A stretch of 64,000 nt of DNA from DATCDE01 sp038252405 (lineage in GTDB: Bacteria > Actinomycetota > Actinomycetes > Prado026): positions 31,486 to 95,485 of the forward strand of contig JBBSAJ010000007.1 in assembly GCA_038252405.1 (NCBI GenBank). The letters are read 5' to 3'. The translations under genes were made by a program, and so were the position numbers. The notes under the pieces are model-generated. The model was not told the origin of the DNA. It saw nothing but the letters and a program-made list of their open reading frames with translations, and searched no databases. Shown one piece after another: positions 32,694 through 45,364 of this stretch. Numbering within the stretch: the stretch's first letter is position 1; each line of letters opens with the position of its first letter.

Positions 32694-35225
32694 GTGCTCC
32701 GCGCCACCTTGCGCACGCTGTGGTCGCACAAGCTGCGGCTGCTGCTGTCCGGGGCCGCCGTCGTCCTGGGCGTCGCGTTCGTGTCCGGCACGCTGGTGTT
32801 CACGGACACCCTGCAGAAGACCTTCAACGACCTGTTCACCCAGGTCTCCACCGACGTGACCGTCACCCCCAAGACGGAGTTCACCGCCGCCGAGAGCTTC
32901 GGGGCGGGCACGGCCGCCTCACTGCCGAGCAGCATGGTGGACACCATCCGCGGGGTGGACGGCGTGGCCAAGGCCGAGGGCTCGGTCTTCACCGCCGGCG
33001 TGGTCATCGTCGGCAGCGACGGCAAGGCGATCGGCACGCAGGGCGCTCCCTCGTTCGGGGTGAACTGGAGCGACGACCCCGAGCTGTCCCCGCTGCGGCT
33101 GGTGTCCGGGCGCGGACCGGCGCGGTCCGGCGAGGTGGCCATCGACTCGCAAAGCGCGGACAAGGGCGTCCTCAAGGTCGGCGACACGGCCACCCTGCTC
33201 ACCTCGGGCCCGCGGGTCCAGGCGACCATCGTGGGGATCTTCCGCTACGGCAGCACCGGGAACCTGGCCGGCGCCTCGATCGCCGCCTTCGACACGGCCA
33301 CGGCCCAGCAGCTGCTGCTGCAGCCGGGCCAGTTCACGTCGATCGACGTGAAGGCCAAGCCCGGCGTCGCCCAGGACACCCTCGCCGCCCGGATCCGGGC
33401 GGTCCTCCCGGCCGCCGGCACGGTGGTCAAGACCGGGCAGCAGGTCACCGACGAGAGCGCCCAGTCGATCAGCGACGGGCTGCGCTTCATCAACATCTTC
33501 CTGCTCGTGTTCGCCCTGGTCGCCCTGTTCGTGGGCACCTTCATCATCTTGAACACCTTCTCGATGCTGGTCGCGCAGCGCACCCGTGAGCTGGCCCTGC
33601 TGCGGGCGGTCGGCGCGACCCGCCGCCAGGTCCGCGGCTCGGTGCTCGGCGAGGCCGCCGTCGTGGGCACCCTGGGCGGGGTCACCGGGCTGCTGCTGGG
33701 AGTGCTGCTGGCCCTCGGGCTGCGCGCGCTGTTCAAGGTCATCGGCCTGGACATCCCCGGCGGTGGGCTCGAGCTGAAGCCCCGGACGGTGGTCGTGTCG
33801 ATCGTGCTGGGACTCGTCGTCACCGTGGTGGCCGCGTACCTGCCGGCCCGGCGGGCCTCCCGGGTCCCCCCGGTGGCCGCGCTGCGTGACGACGTGACCG
33901 TGCCCAGCCGCTCGCTGCGGATCCGGCTGGTGGCCGGCGTCCCGATGGCGGTCATCGGGGTGGGCGCCCTGCTGGCGAGCGGGCCGGCGTCCGGCTCCCA
34001 GGCGGCCTCCCTGGTGGGGCTGGGCGCGCTGCTCACCCTGGTGGCCGCCATCACGCTGAGCCCGGCGCTGAGCTCCCCCGTGATCGGTGCGCTGGGGGCG
34101 CCCTGGCGGCGCTCGGCCACCGGACGGCTGGCCGTGCTCAACGCCCAGCGCAACCCCCGGCGGACCGCGTCGACGGCGTCCGCGCTGATGATCGGGCTGG
34201 CCCTGGTGAGCGCGTTCGGCATCCTCGGCGCGTCGACGACGGCGTCCACCGACGCCATCCTGGGCCAGGTGCTCAAGGCGGACTACGTGGTGACCGGGAC
34301 CGGCTTCCAGCCGTTCAGCCCGGACGTCGCCAAGGCGCTGTCCGGCGTCCAGGGCGTGGGCACCGTCTCCCGGGTGCAGACCGTGCCTGCCATGGTCGAC
34401 GGCCAGCGGGTCACCGGCACCGCGGTCGACCCCGACACCGTGCTCGCGGCGGTCAACCTGCCCATGGCCGAGGGCTCGATCGGGGCGTTGAGCACCGGCG
34501 GCCTGGCCGTCGACACCACCTTGGCGAAGGCCAAGGGGTACCGGCTCGGCCAGGTCATCGCAATGACCTTCCAGAGCGGGGTCGAGTCGCTGCCCCTCGT
34601 GGCGATCTACCACGCCGAGACCGGCTTCGGCGGCTACGCCATGTCGCTGCAGACCGCCCATGACGCCGGGGTGCCGGACGTCGACACGACGGTGTACGCC
34701 CTGGCCGCCCCGGGGGTCGACGGGGCCACCCTGCGGCCGGCGATCGACGCCGCACTCGCGGCGTACCCGAACGTGCAGGTGCAGGACCAGACCGAGTTCA
34801 AGGCGCAGGTCCGGGGCCAGATCAACCAGCTGCTCTCGCTGATCTACGCGCTGCTGGCACTGGCGATCTTCATCGCGGTGCTGGGCATCATCAACACCTT
34901 GGTGCTGTCGGTGGTCGAGCGGACCCGCGAGATCGGGCTGCTGCGGGCCATCGGCACCACCCGCCGCCAGCTGCGGCGGATGATTCGGGTCGAGTCGGTC
35001 GTGATCGCGGTGTTCGGGGCGCTGCTCGGCATCGTCCTCGGCCTGGTCTTCGGGGTGGCCCTGCAGCGGTCCATCGCCGACCAGGGGATCAACGTGCTGA
35101 GCATCCCGTGGGTGCTGCTGGTGGCCTTCCTCGTGGTCGCCGGGCTGGTCGGGGTGCTGGCGGCGCTGTGGCCGGCCCGCCGGGCGGCCCGGCTGGACGT
35201 GCTGCGGGCGGTCACCACCGAGTAG
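32694..35225 (+). CDS. ABC transporter permease, FtsX/MacB family
   Basis: An 843-residue permease with two FtsX repeats. The layout is an N-terminal helix, a large extracytoplasmic domain (about 40-255), three helices, a linker, a fourth helix with a second extracytoplasmic domain (about 515-690), then three C-terminal helices. Short conserved turns (VAQRTRELALLRAVGATRRQ and VVERTREIGLLRAIGTTRRQ) mark the two coupling loops. The GTG start is one base after the ATPase stop. It probably works in the cell envelope with the ATPase; cargo is unknown. Confidence 0.9.
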   Translation: MLRATLRTLWSHKLRLLLSGAAVVLGVAFVSGTLVFTDTLQKTFNDLFTQVSTDVTVTPKTEFTAAESFGAGTAASLPSSMVDTIRGVDGVAKAEGSVFTAGVVIVGSDGKAIGTQGAPSFGVNWSDDPELSPLRLVSGRGPARSGEVAIDSQSADKGVLKVGDTATLLTSGPRVQATIVGIFRYGSTGNLAGASIAAFDTATAQQLLLQPGQFTSIDVKAKPGVAQDTLAARIRAVLPAAGTVVKTGQQVTDESAQSISDGLRFINIFLLVFALVALFVGTFIILNTFSMLVAQRTRELALLRAVGATRRQVRGSVLGEAAVVGTLGGVTGLLLGVLLALGLRALFKVIGLDIPGGGLELKPRTVVVSIVLGLVVTVVAAYLPARRASRVPPVAALRDDVTVPSRSLRIRLVAGVPMAVIGVGALLASGPASGSQAASLVGLGALLTLVAAITLSPALSSPVIGALGAPWRRSATGRLAVLNAQRNPRRTASTASALMIGLALVSAFGILGASTTASTDAILGQVLKADYVVTGTGFQPFSPDVAKALSGVQGVGTVSRVQTVPAMVDGQRVTGTAVDPDTVLAAVNLPMAEGSIGALSTGGLAVDTTLAKAKGYRLGQVIAMTFQSGVESLPLVAIYHAETGFGGYAMSLQTAHDAGVPDVDTTVYALAAPGVDGATLRPAIDAALAAYPNVQVQDQTEFKAQVRGQINQLLSLIYALLALAIFIAVLGIINTLVLSVVERTREIGLLRAIGTTRRQLRRMIRVESVVIAVFGALLGIVLGLVFGVALQRSIADQGINVLSIPWVLLVAFLVVAGLVGVLAALWPARRAARLDVLRAVTTE

Positions 35226-35253
35226 CGGGCCGAGCAGCCGGGCGAGCGGTGGC

Positions 35254-35906
35254 TCAGTCGCCGGCGACCAGGGCCCGCAGCCGGACGGCGTCCAGCTCGG
35301 TGAGCGAGCCGACGACGTGCCGGCGCGGTCCCGGCTGGATCGGCACGACGAACGGGACGGCGACGACGACGCAGCCGGCCGCCTCGGCCGCGGCGATGCC
35401 GACCGGGCTGTCCTCGAGGACCACGCAGCGGCTGGGCTGCACGCCGAGGTGCCGGGCCGCTTGCAGGTAGGGGTCCGGGTTCGGTTTGGTGCGCGGCACC
35501 TCGTCCCCGGCGATGGTCGTGGTGAAGTGGTCCCCGCCCACCGACGCGAGCACGGCGTCGACCAGCCGGCGCGGGGACGACGACACCAGCGCGCAGGGCA
35601 CCCCGGCCGCCACCAGGTCGTCGAGCAGCGCCTGAGCGCCGGGGCGGTGGTCGGCGCCGTGCACCAGCAGGTCGGCCATCGCGTCGATCAGCCGCCCGGC
35701 CACCGCCGGCCAGGGCAGGTCGCTGCCGGCCTTCTCGGCCATGTACCGCGCGGCCCGCTCCATGGGCCCGCCCACGGTGTGCGCCTGGTCCTGCTCGTCC
35801 CAGTCCGCCCCGAGCTCGGCCATCACGGTGCGCTCGGCCACGAACCAGGTGTGCTCGGTGTCGACGAGCAGCCCGTCCATGTCGAACAGCACCGCCTGCA
35901 GGCTGC

Positions 35907-35910
<4 letters not shown>
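35254..35910 (-). CDS. HAD-superfamily hydrolase (beta-phosphoglucomutase/phosphatase type)
   Basis: A 218-residue HAD protein. Motif I is FDMDGLLVDTE (nucleophile and general acid Asp), motif II is ALVSSS, motif III Lys is in PRTKPNPD, and motif IV is VVLEDSPVGIAAA. A small helical cap lies between I and II. The ATG overlaps the metH stop (ATGA), so it is translated after MetH. It probably dephosphorylates a small sugar phosphate or nucleotide; the link to methionine synthesis is positional only. Confidence 0.87.
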
Positions 35911-39404
<3,494 letters not shown>

Positions 39405-39486
39405 GATGTCGATGAGGGTACCTGGGCGACCACGTAGGCTGGCTGGGTACCGCCGGTCCACGACGAGAGCCACCGGGAGGTCTGGG

Positions 39487-40359
39487 GTGATCGAGCTCGA
39501 CGAGCTGCCCGAGCTCAACGACCCGGTGCTGATCGCCGCGTTCGAGGGCTGGAACGACGCAGGGGACGCCGCGACCGCGGCGGTCGAGCACCTCGAGCAC
39601 GTCTGGTCGGCCGAGATCATCGGCGAGCTGGACCCCGAGGACTACTACGACTTCCAGGTGAACCGGCCGCACATCGAGCTGGACACTGACGGCGTTCGGC
39701 GGATCAGCTGGCCGGGCACCCGGGTCTCGGTCGCCCGGCTGCCGAACCAGACGCGCGACGTCGTGCTCGTCCGCGGTGTCGAGCCGAGCATGCGCTGGCG
39801 CTCGTACTGCAACGAGCTGCTCGCCGTCGCTGCGGACCTCGGCGTCGAGATGGTGGTGACGCTCGGTGCGCTGCTGGCGGACACCCCGCACACCCGTCCG
39901 GTCCCGGTGACCGGCACCGTCACCGACCCCGGGCTGGCCCGCACCCTCGGCCTGGAGGAGTCCAGCTACGAGGGGCCCACCGGGATCGTCGGGGTGCTGC
40001 AGGCCGCGGGGGCGCGGGCCGGGCTGCCGGCCGTGTCGCTGTGGGCAGCGGTGCCGCACTACGTGGGGCAGCCGCCCTGCCCCAAGGCGGAGATGGCCCT
40101 GCTGCGGCGGGTCGAGGACCTCCTGGACGTGCCGGTCCCCCTCGGTGACCTGCCCGAGGAGTCGGTGGCGTGGGAGCGCGGCGTCGACGAGCTGGCCGCG
40201 GAGGACGAGGAGGTCGCCGAGTACGTGCGCACCCTCGAGGAGGCCCGCGACACCGCCGAGCTGCCCGAGGCCAGCGGCGACGCGATCGCCCTGGAGTTCG
40301 AGCGGTACCTCAAGCGCCGGGCCAGCGAGGGCCCGGACAAGGGCTTCGAGCGGAGCTGA
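39487..40359 (+). CDS. PAC2-family protein
   Basis: A 290-residue member of the PAC2 family, related to eukaryotic proteasome-assembly chaperones; in actinobacteria it is a conserved protein of unknown role. The conserved opening LIAAFEGWNDAGDAATAAVEHL, VTLGALLADTPHTRPVPVTG and SLWAAVPHYVG are visible, followed by an acidic helical tail. GTG at 39487 has GGGAGG upstream. It is divergent from metH and followed by a small membrane protein. It lies 20 kb from prcAB, so a proteasome role is not supported by position. Confidence 0.88.
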   Translation: MIELDELPELNDPVLIAAFEGWNDAGDAATAAVEHLEHVWSAEIIGELDPEDYYDFQVNRPHIELDTDGVRRISWPGTRVSVARLPNQTRDVVLVRGVEPSMRWRSYCNELLAVAADLGVEMVVTLGALLADTPHTRPVPVTGTVTDPGLARTLGLEESSYEGPTGIVGVLQAAGARAGLPAVSLWAAVPHYVGQPPCPKAEMALLRRVEDLLDVPVPLGDLPEESVAWERGVDELAAEDEEVAEYVRTLEEARDTAELPEASGDAIALEFERYLKRRASEGPDKGFERS

Positions 40360-40362
40360 TCG

Positions 40363-40689
40363 TTGCTGGCCGTCGGCTACCTGCTGCTGATGGCGCTGAC
40401 GCTGCGGGCGGTCCTGCGTGGCGTGCCACGCGCCGAGTGGGTGCTGCTCGTGCTGTCACTGGTGTGGGCCAGGGTGCCGGTGGCGCATGAGGGCCCCACC
40501 CTGATCCCGCTCTCGCGCAGCAACGGGCTGACCGTGAGCGACCTGCCCGGCGTGGCCGGCCTGGTGTTCGCGCTCGTGCTGCTGTGGCGGGAGCGGCAGG
40601 CCGCGCCGGTCGACACGGGCGCCGCGGCGGCTCAGCCGGACGGGTCGCCGGACAGCGCGTCCAGAGCGTCGACGCCACCCTCGCGGTAG
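40363..40689 (+). CDS. Small membrane protein, unknown
   Basis: A 108-residue protein with an N-terminal hydrophobic helix (YLLLMALTLRAVLRG), a second helix (VLLVLSLVWARVPV) and a third (VAGLVFALVLLW), then a Gln/Ala/Ser tail. The TTG start at 40363 is three bases after the PAC2 stop, suggesting coupling. The last 58 bases overlap, tail to tail, the minus-strand gene that follows mshC. The GC-rich overlap makes the C-terminal tail doubtful, but the helices are convincing. Confidence 0.6.
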   Translation: MLAVGYLLLMALTLRAVLRGVPRAEWVLLVLSLVWARVPVAHEGPTLIPLSRSNGLTVSDLPGVAGLVFALVLLWRERQAAPVDTGAAAAQPDGSPDSASRASTPPSR

Positions 40690-40979
40690 ACCGCCCAGTT
40701 CGAGTCCGGGTCGTCCGCCGTCCGCCGGGCCAGATCCTCCGCCCAGCCGCCCCGCACGCCGGCCAGCACCTCGGCCGGGTGCTCGGGGTCGCCGGACAGC
40801 GCCCGCCGCAGCTCGCGCAGGGCGGCCACCTGGCCCTCCGGATACTTCACCCCGGGGTGCCGGCGACCGGACCGGCCGATCGAGCACAGCGTCGAGTCCC
40901 CCGCGGCGGCGGTGAGCCTCGCGGTCGCCGCGGCCAGCCGCTCCTCGAGCAGCCGCGGCAGCGCTGAGCCATGGGTCAC
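40632..40979 (-). CDS. Small protein coupled to mshC, unknown
   Basis: A 115-residue soluble protein (LPRLLEERLAAATARLTAAAGDSTLCSI, then DPDSNWAVYREGGVDAL) with no known domain recognised. GTG at 40979 overlaps the mshC stop by 4 bases (GTGA), so it is made with the mycothiol ligase. A single cysteine is present. The 3' end overlaps the convergent small membrane protein gene by 58 bases. The codon pattern is normal for the genome, supporting a real gene. Confidence 0.7.
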   Translation of the reverse strand: MTHGSALPRLLEERLAAATARLTAAAGDSTLCSIGRSGRRHPGVKYPEGQVAALRELRRALSGDPEHPAEVLAGVRGGWAEDLARRTADDPDSNWAVYREGGVDALDALSGDPSG

Positions 40980-42202
40980 AGCGCGACCCCGAGCAGGGCG
41001 TCGACCGCCCGCCGGATCTCCTCGGGGGCGGCCGCGGCGCTGCCCCGGCCGAGCCGCACCTGCTCGACCCAACGGTCCACCGCCCGCAGCGCCCGCGGGG
41101 CGTCCAGGTCGTCGGCCAGCGCCTCGCGCAGCGCGGCCACGAGCGGTTCGGCGTCCGGGCCGGACGTCGCGGCTACGGCGGCGCGCCACCGCTCCAGCCG
41201 CGCGGTCCCCTCGGTGAGCTCGTCCGGGTGCCACTCCCAGTCGGTGCGGTAGTGGTGTGCCAGCAGGGCCAGCCGGATCGCCATCGGGTCCGCGCCGTCG
41301 CGGCGCAGCTGGGAGACGAACACCAGGTTGCCCCGCGACTTGGACATCTTCTCGCCGTCCAGCCCCACCATGCCCGCGTGCACGAAGCTGCGCGCGAACG
41401 GCCACTCCCCCGTGACCGCGTGCGCCTCGGCGGCGCACATCTCGTGATGCGGGAACACCAGGTCGCTGCCGCCGCCCTGCAGGTCGAACCCGTTGCCCAG
41501 GTGGTGCAGGGCGATCGCGGTGCACTCGATGTGCCACCCCGGTCGGCCGTGCCCGAGCGAGGAGTCCCAGGCCGGCTCATCCGGTCGGGCCGCCTGCCAC
41601 AGCAGGCAGTCCAGCGGGTGCTTCTTGCCCGGTCGGTCCGGGTCGCCGCCGCGCCGGGCGAACAGCGACACCATCGTCGCGTCGTCCAGCCCGCTGACCC
41701 CGCCGAACCGCGGGTCGGCGTGCACCGGGAAGTACAGGTCGCCGCCGACGTCGTAGACGTGGCCCTGCTCGCGCAGCCGCTCGATCAGCCGAACCACCAG
41801 CGGGATCGCCTCGACCGCGCCGATGTACTCCCGCGGTGGGATGACCCGCAGCGCGGTCATGTCCCCGCGGAACACCTCGGTCTCGCGGGCGGCGACGTCG
41901 CGCCAGTCCTGGCCGGTCTCCAGCGCGCGCACGAGCAGCGGGTCGTCGACGTCGGTGACGTTTTGCACGTAGTGGACCTCGTGGCCGGCGTCCAGCCACA
42001 CCCGCTGGACCAGGTCGAAGGCCAGGTAGGTGGCGGCGTGGCCCAGGTGGGTCGCGTCGTAGGGGGTGATCCCGCAGACGTACATCCGGGCGGTCGCCCC
42101 GGGCGCGATGGGGCGCAGCTCGCCGGTGGCGGTGTCGTGCAGGCGCAGCGGCGGGCCCTGCCCGGGCAGCGAGGGGACGGCGGGCGCGCTCCAGGACTCC
42201 AC
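40976..42202 (-). CDS. mshC: Cysteine:glucosaminyl inositol ligase (mycothiol synthesis)
   Basis: A 408-residue class I aminoacyl-tRNA-synthetase-like enzyme that joins cysteine to GlcN-Ins with ATP. The nucleotide motif is THLGHA (HIGH equivalent), KMSKS is GEKMSKSRGN, and zinc-site features are MYVCGITPYD, WHIECTA and HHEMCAAEAH. It resembles CysS but is shorter and lacks the anticodon-binding tail, as MshC does. It is followed by the small coupled gene and preceded by the SCO1664-type gene, the usual actinobacterial order. Confidence 0.93.
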   Translation of the reverse strand: MESWSAPAVPSLPGQGPPLRLHDTATGELRPIAPGATARMYVCGITPYDATHLGHAATYLAFDLVQRVWLDAGHEVHYVQNVTDVDDPLLVRALETGQDWRDVAARETEVFRGDMTALRVIPPREYIGAVEAIPLVVRLIERLREQGHVYDVGGDLYFPVHADPRFGGVSGLDDATMVSLFARRGGDPDRPGKKHPLDCLLWQAARPDEPAWDSSLGHGRPGWHIECTAIALHHLGNGFDLQGGGSDLVFPHHEMCAAEAHAVTGEWPFARSFVHAGMVGLDGEKMSKSRGNLVFVSQLRRDGADPMAIRLALLAHHYRTDWEWHPDELTEGTARLERWRAAVAATSGPDAEPLVAALREALADDLDAPRALRAVDRWVEQVRLGRGSAAAAPEEIRRAVDALLGVAL

Positions 42203-42227
42203 GAGGGGTGAGCCTACGGTGGGCCGA

Positions 42228-42953
42228 TCAGAACGGGGGCCACGGGACGGCCGGCCAGTCGGTGCCGGGCAGCGGGTACCGGCCGGTGCTGAGCAGCCGG
42301 TCCACCCGCCGCCGGGTGGCCTGGAGCTCCCTGCGGGTGAGCAGCTCCCCCAGCCGGGTGCCCAGCCGTCGGTCCAGGTCGGCCCGCAGCCCGCGCAGCA
42401 CCTGCACCGCCTCGGCCGGCAGGTGGTCGTTGCTCCACTGCCACAGCAGGGTGCGCAGCTTGTCGTCGACGGCGAAGCAGACCCCGTGGTCCACGCCGTA
42501 CACCCGGCCGTCCGGGGTGGGCAGCAGGTGCCCGCCCTTGCGGTCGGCGTTGTTGATCACCGCGTCGAGCACGGCCAGCCGACGCAGGTCGCGCCGGTCG
42601 CTGCGGGCCAGCTGCACCAGGTCGACGGTCTCGTCGACGTCCACCCACAGCTGGCACATGCCCGGCCCGAACGGGCCGTCGCGAAGCACGGTCGGGGGGA
42701 CGAGGTCCCAGCCGGTGGCGACCGAGACCTCGTAGGCGGCGACCTCCCGACCGGCGAGGGTGCCGTCGGGGAAGTCCCACAGCGGCCGCTCCCCCACGAC
42801 CGGCTTGTGCACACAGGTCGCGGTCTCGCCGTCCAGGGTCACGGTGCAGTACAGGGTGGCGTTGGACGCGTCCACCAGGCGCCCCTGCACCTCGAGCTCA
42901 CCGTCGCGCAGCAGCCGCAGGGTCTGCTCGACCGACGGGACCAGCGCGCTCAT
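42228..42953 (-). CDS. SCO1664-family protein (PI3/4-kinase-like fold)
   Basis: A 241-residue conserved actinobacterial protein. The sequence KPVVGERPLWDFPDG, then VINNADRKGGHLLP and VYGVDHGVCF, resembles the catalytic D-x-x-x-x-N / D-H-G pattern of small PI3/PI4-kinase-like proteins. The biochemical role is unknown. It lies upstream of mshC and next to DUF3090 and phosphomutase-like genes, a cluster conserved in Streptomyces and relatives. Confidence 0.85.
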   Translation of the reverse strand: MSALVPSVEQTLRLLRDGELEVQGRLVDASNATLYCTVTLDGETATCVHKPVVGERPLWDFPDGTLAGREVAAYEVSVATGWDLVPPTVLRDGPFGPGMCQLWVDVDETVDLVQLARSDRRDLRRLAVLDAVINNADRKGGHLLPTPDGRVYGVDHGVCFAVDDKLRTLLWQWSNDHLPAEAVQVLRGLRADLDRRLGTRLGELLTRRELQATRRRVDRLLSTGRYPLPGTDWPAVPWPPF

Positions 42954-42990
42954 GGGCCCCAGTCTGACGGCTGTCGCGGCGTCGTGCCCG

Positions 42991-43572
42991 CTAGCGGCGC
43001 CGGTGACCGTTCTGCCGCGGGCACACGTGGCCGGCCGGGTCCAGCGGCAGCTCGCAGAACGGGCACAGCGGCCGTCCCGCGCTCACCACGGCCTGGCCGC
43101 GCTGGGCGAAGGCGCGCGCCGCCGACCCGGTGAGGTGCACCCGCAGCACGTCGGTCCGCGGCGGGGTCGGGATGTCGTCCCCCTCGTCCTGGGTGCCCTC
43201 GACGTCGGTGTCCTCGGTGTCCTCGGTGTCCTCGACCGCGAACGCCTCGATCACCAGCCGCTCGGTGTCGCCGTCCCACGCCAGGGTCAAGGTGCCGACC
43301 CGGAACTCCTCGTTGATCGGGGTGTCCAGCGGCGCCCGGTCGTCCAGCTCGGGCGGGGCGGCCGGCGGCACGGCGGCGATCCCGGCGCCGCGCACCTGGT
43401 CGAGCAGCTCGTTGGTGCGCTCCACGAGCAGCGCCACCTGCTGCTTCTCCAGGGCCACGCTGGTCACCCGCCCGGACCCGCTGGCCTGCAGGTAGAACGT
43501 GCGCTGGCCGGGCTCACCCACGGTGCCCACGACGAACCGGTCCGGTGGGTCGAAGTCGAAGACCTGCGGCAT
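42991..43572 (-). CDS. DUF3090-family protein
   Basis: A 193-residue conserved actinobacterial protein. It has a repeat-like N-terminal half (QVFDFDPPDRFVVGTVG, TFYLQASGSG, ALEKQQVALLVERTNELLDQV) and a C-terminal zinc-finger-like end (CPFCELPLDPAGHVCPRQNGH) with three Cys and a His. An acidic tract in the middle (EDTEDTEDTD) is encoded by a 9-base tandem repeat and is probably variable. Its start lies 28 bases from the end of the phosphomutase-like gene. The function is unknown. Confidence 0.88.
   Translation of the reverse strand: MPQVFDFDPPDRFVVGTVGEPGQRTFYLQASGSGRVTSVALEKQQVALLVERTNELLDQVRGAGIAAVPPAAPPELDDRAPLDTPINEEFRVGTLTLAWDGDTERLVIEAFAVEDTEDTEDTDVEGTQDEGDDIPTPPRTDVLRVHLTGSAARAFAQRGQAVVSAGRPLCPFCELPLDPAGHVCPRQNGHRRR
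43209..43235. repeat. Three-unit 9-base tandem repeat inside the DUF3090 gene
   Basis: TGTCCTCGG twice, then TGTCCTCGA. It encodes EDT repeats in the acidic linker. Unit number could vary between strains without a frameshift. Confidence 0.7.
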
Positions 43573-43600
43573 GCCTCAACCCTAACGGCGGGTCGCCGCC

Positions 43601-44287
43601 TCAGCCGCTGCCGCCACCCACCACCGCGTCACTGCTGGCGCGGCGACGCCGCTTGGGCTTGGGCCTGGGCACGAACGGCTCGAGCGGGCCACCGGTGTCG
43701 TTGACCCGGACGACGAACGGCCGCAGCGGCGTGTAGCTGATCACCGTGACCGAGCACGGGTCGACGACGATGCGCTGGAACTGGTCCAGGTGCAGCCCCA
43801 GTGCGTCGGCCACGACCGCCTTGATCACGTCACCGTGGCTGACGGCGGCCCACACGGCGTCCGGCCCGAGCCGGGTGTTGTGCTCGCGGACCGCGTCGAC
43901 GGCCCTGGCCTGCATGGCGCGCAGCGCCTCCCCACCGGGGAACGTCACCGAGGAGGGATGGGCCTGGACCGCGGCCCACAGCGGGTCCTTGGCCAGCAGC
44001 TTGAGCTCGCGGCCGGTCCAGTCGCCGTAGTGCACCTCGCCCAGCCGGGCATCCACCTCGGCGGCCGGGGACGGGCGACCGTCCAGCAGCGCCGCGGCGG
44101 TCTGCTGGCAGCGCTCGAGCGGGCTGGTGACCAACGCGGCGAGCGGGACCGGGCGCAGCCGCTCGGCCAGCGCCGCGGCCTGGGCGCGGCCGGTGTCGTC
44201 CAGGTCGACGCCCGGCGTCCAGCCGGCCAGCACGCCGGAGGCGTTGGCCGCGGTGCGGCCGTGGCGGACGAGCAGCAGCGTGGTCAC
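43601..44287 (-). CDS. Histidine-phosphatase/MSMEG_4193-type phosphomutase
   Basis: A 228-residue protein of the histidine phosphatase superfamily. The catalytic LLVRHGRTAAN carries the phospho-accepting His at the N-terminus, with LVTSPLERCQQTA, the acid LGEVHYGDW and the second His in AVSHGDVIKA. The C-terminus is basic (RPKPKRRRR). It is the first gene of the minus-strand cluster phosphomutase-DUF3090-SCO1664-mshC. Confidence 0.87.
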   Translation of the reverse strand: MTTLLLVRHGRTAANASGVLAGWTPGVDLDDTGRAQAAALAERLRPVPLAALVTSPLERCQQTAAALLDGRPSPAAEVDARLGEVHYGDWTGRELKLLAKDPLWAAVQAHPSSVTFPGGEALRAMQARAVDAVREHNTRLGPDAVWAAVSHGDVIKAVVADALGLHLDQFQRIVVDPCSVTVISYTPLRPFVVRVNDTGGPLEPFVPRPKPKRRRRASSDAVVGGGSG

Positions 44288-44343
44288 CCGTGCAACTTAG
44301 TGAGTCGGAGACCGGCACGGACCGGCGGCGGCAGAATGGACGG

Positions 44344-45318
44344 GTGATCGTCGACTGCGCGCTGTACCGGGGGGGCTCCCGTGCAGAGGAGACGCGCAAC
44401 GTGCTGCGGCTGGCCTCGGAGGCCCGCCACGACCCGTCCGCCTTCGTCTGGATGGGTCTGCTCGAGCCGACCGAGACCGACCTGCTCGGCGTCTCGCGGG
44501 TGTTCGGGCTGCACGAGCTGGCCGTCGAGGACGCCGTCCAGGCCCACCAGCGGCCCAAGGTGGACACCTACCGCGACCACCTGTTCGTCGTGCTGCGGAC
44601 CCTGACCTACGACGACGCCACGTCCGCGGTGGAGACCGGCGAGGTCGCGCTGTTCGTCGGGACCGACTTCGTGGTGACCGTCCGGCACGGGGTGGGCCAG
44701 GAGCTGAGCGCCGTCCGGCAGCGGCTGGAGGCCGATCCGGAGGTGCTGGCGCAGGGGCCGGCCGCCGTTCTCTACGGCGTGGCCGACGCGGTGGTGGACA
44801 CCTACCTCGACGTCGCCAAGGCGCTGCAGACCGACCTCGACGGGCTGGAGACGGCGGTCTTCTCGCAGCACTTCTCGGACGCGTTCGAGCAGATCTACAC
44901 GCTCAAGCGGGAGCTGCTGGAGCTGCGGCGCGCCGCCAGCCCGCTGGCCCAGGCGCTGCAGCAGGTGCAGGGCTCCCGGCTGGCGTTCGTGCCCGAGGAG
45001 GTGCGGCCGTTCTTCCGGGACGTGACCGACCACCTGGCGAGGGTAGCCGAGCAGATCGAGTCCATGGACCTGCTGCTGTCCAGCATCCTGCAGGCGCACC
45101 TGGCCCAGGTCGGGCTGCGGCAGAACTCGGACATGCGCAAGATCACCTCGTGGGCGGCCATCCTCGCCGTGCCCACCGCGATCGCCGGCATCTACGGGAT
45201 GAACTTCTCGCACATGCCCGAGCTCAACTGGGCGTTCGGCTACCCGCTGGTCATGGCGGTCATGGTCGTGATCTGCCTGGGCCTGTACCGCGCCTTCAAA
45301 CGCAGCGGCTGGCTGTAG
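44344..45318 (+). CDS. corA: CorA-family magnesium/cobalt transporter
   Basis: A 324-residue divalent cation channel. There is a long cytoplasmic funnel (about 1-260) with a helical willow region (ETAVFSQHFSDAFEQIYTLKRELLEL), then two membrane helices with the selectivity motif YGMNF (in AGIYGMNFSHMPEL) between them. The C-terminus is basic (RAFKRSGWL). GTG at 44344 was chosen; CAGAAT six bases upstream may be a -10 of a leaderless transcript. It is convergent with uppP across a strong hairpin. Confidence 0.9.
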   Translation: MIVDCALYRGGSRAEETRNVLRLASEARHDPSAFVWMGLLEPTETDLLGVSRVFGLHELAVEDAVQAHQRPKVDTYRDHLFVVLRTLTYDDATSAVETGEVALFVGTDFVVTVRHGVGQELSAVRQRLEADPEVLAQGPAAVLYGVADAVVDTYLDVAKALQTDLDGLETAVFSQHFSDAFEQIYTLKRELLELRRAASPLAQALQQVQGSRLAFVPEEVRPFFRDVTDHLARVAEQIESMDLLLSSILQAHLAQVGLRQNSDMRKITSWAAILAVPTAIAGIYGMNFSHMPELNWAFGYPLVMAVMVVICLGLYRAFKRSGWL

Positions 45319-45364
45319 TTGTCAGGGTGAGGACGCCGTATACGTCGTCCTCACCCTGACAACT
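45317..45364. terminator. Strong hairpin between convergent corA and uppP
   Basis: Perfect 19-base arms (45317-45335 and 45346-45364) flank a 10-base loop. The arms begin AGTTGTCAGGG and run to GACG. The stem starts inside the corA stop codon and ends at the uppP stop. There is no T-tract, so if it terminates transcription it does so by an actinobacterial-type stem alone; a palindromic repeat is the other explanation. Confidence 0.65.

Noticed and set aside
39405..39486. Cobalamin riboswitch before metH
   Set aside because: The gap to the divergent PAC2 gene is 82 bases, far shorter than a B12 riboswitch, and no B12-box was seen.
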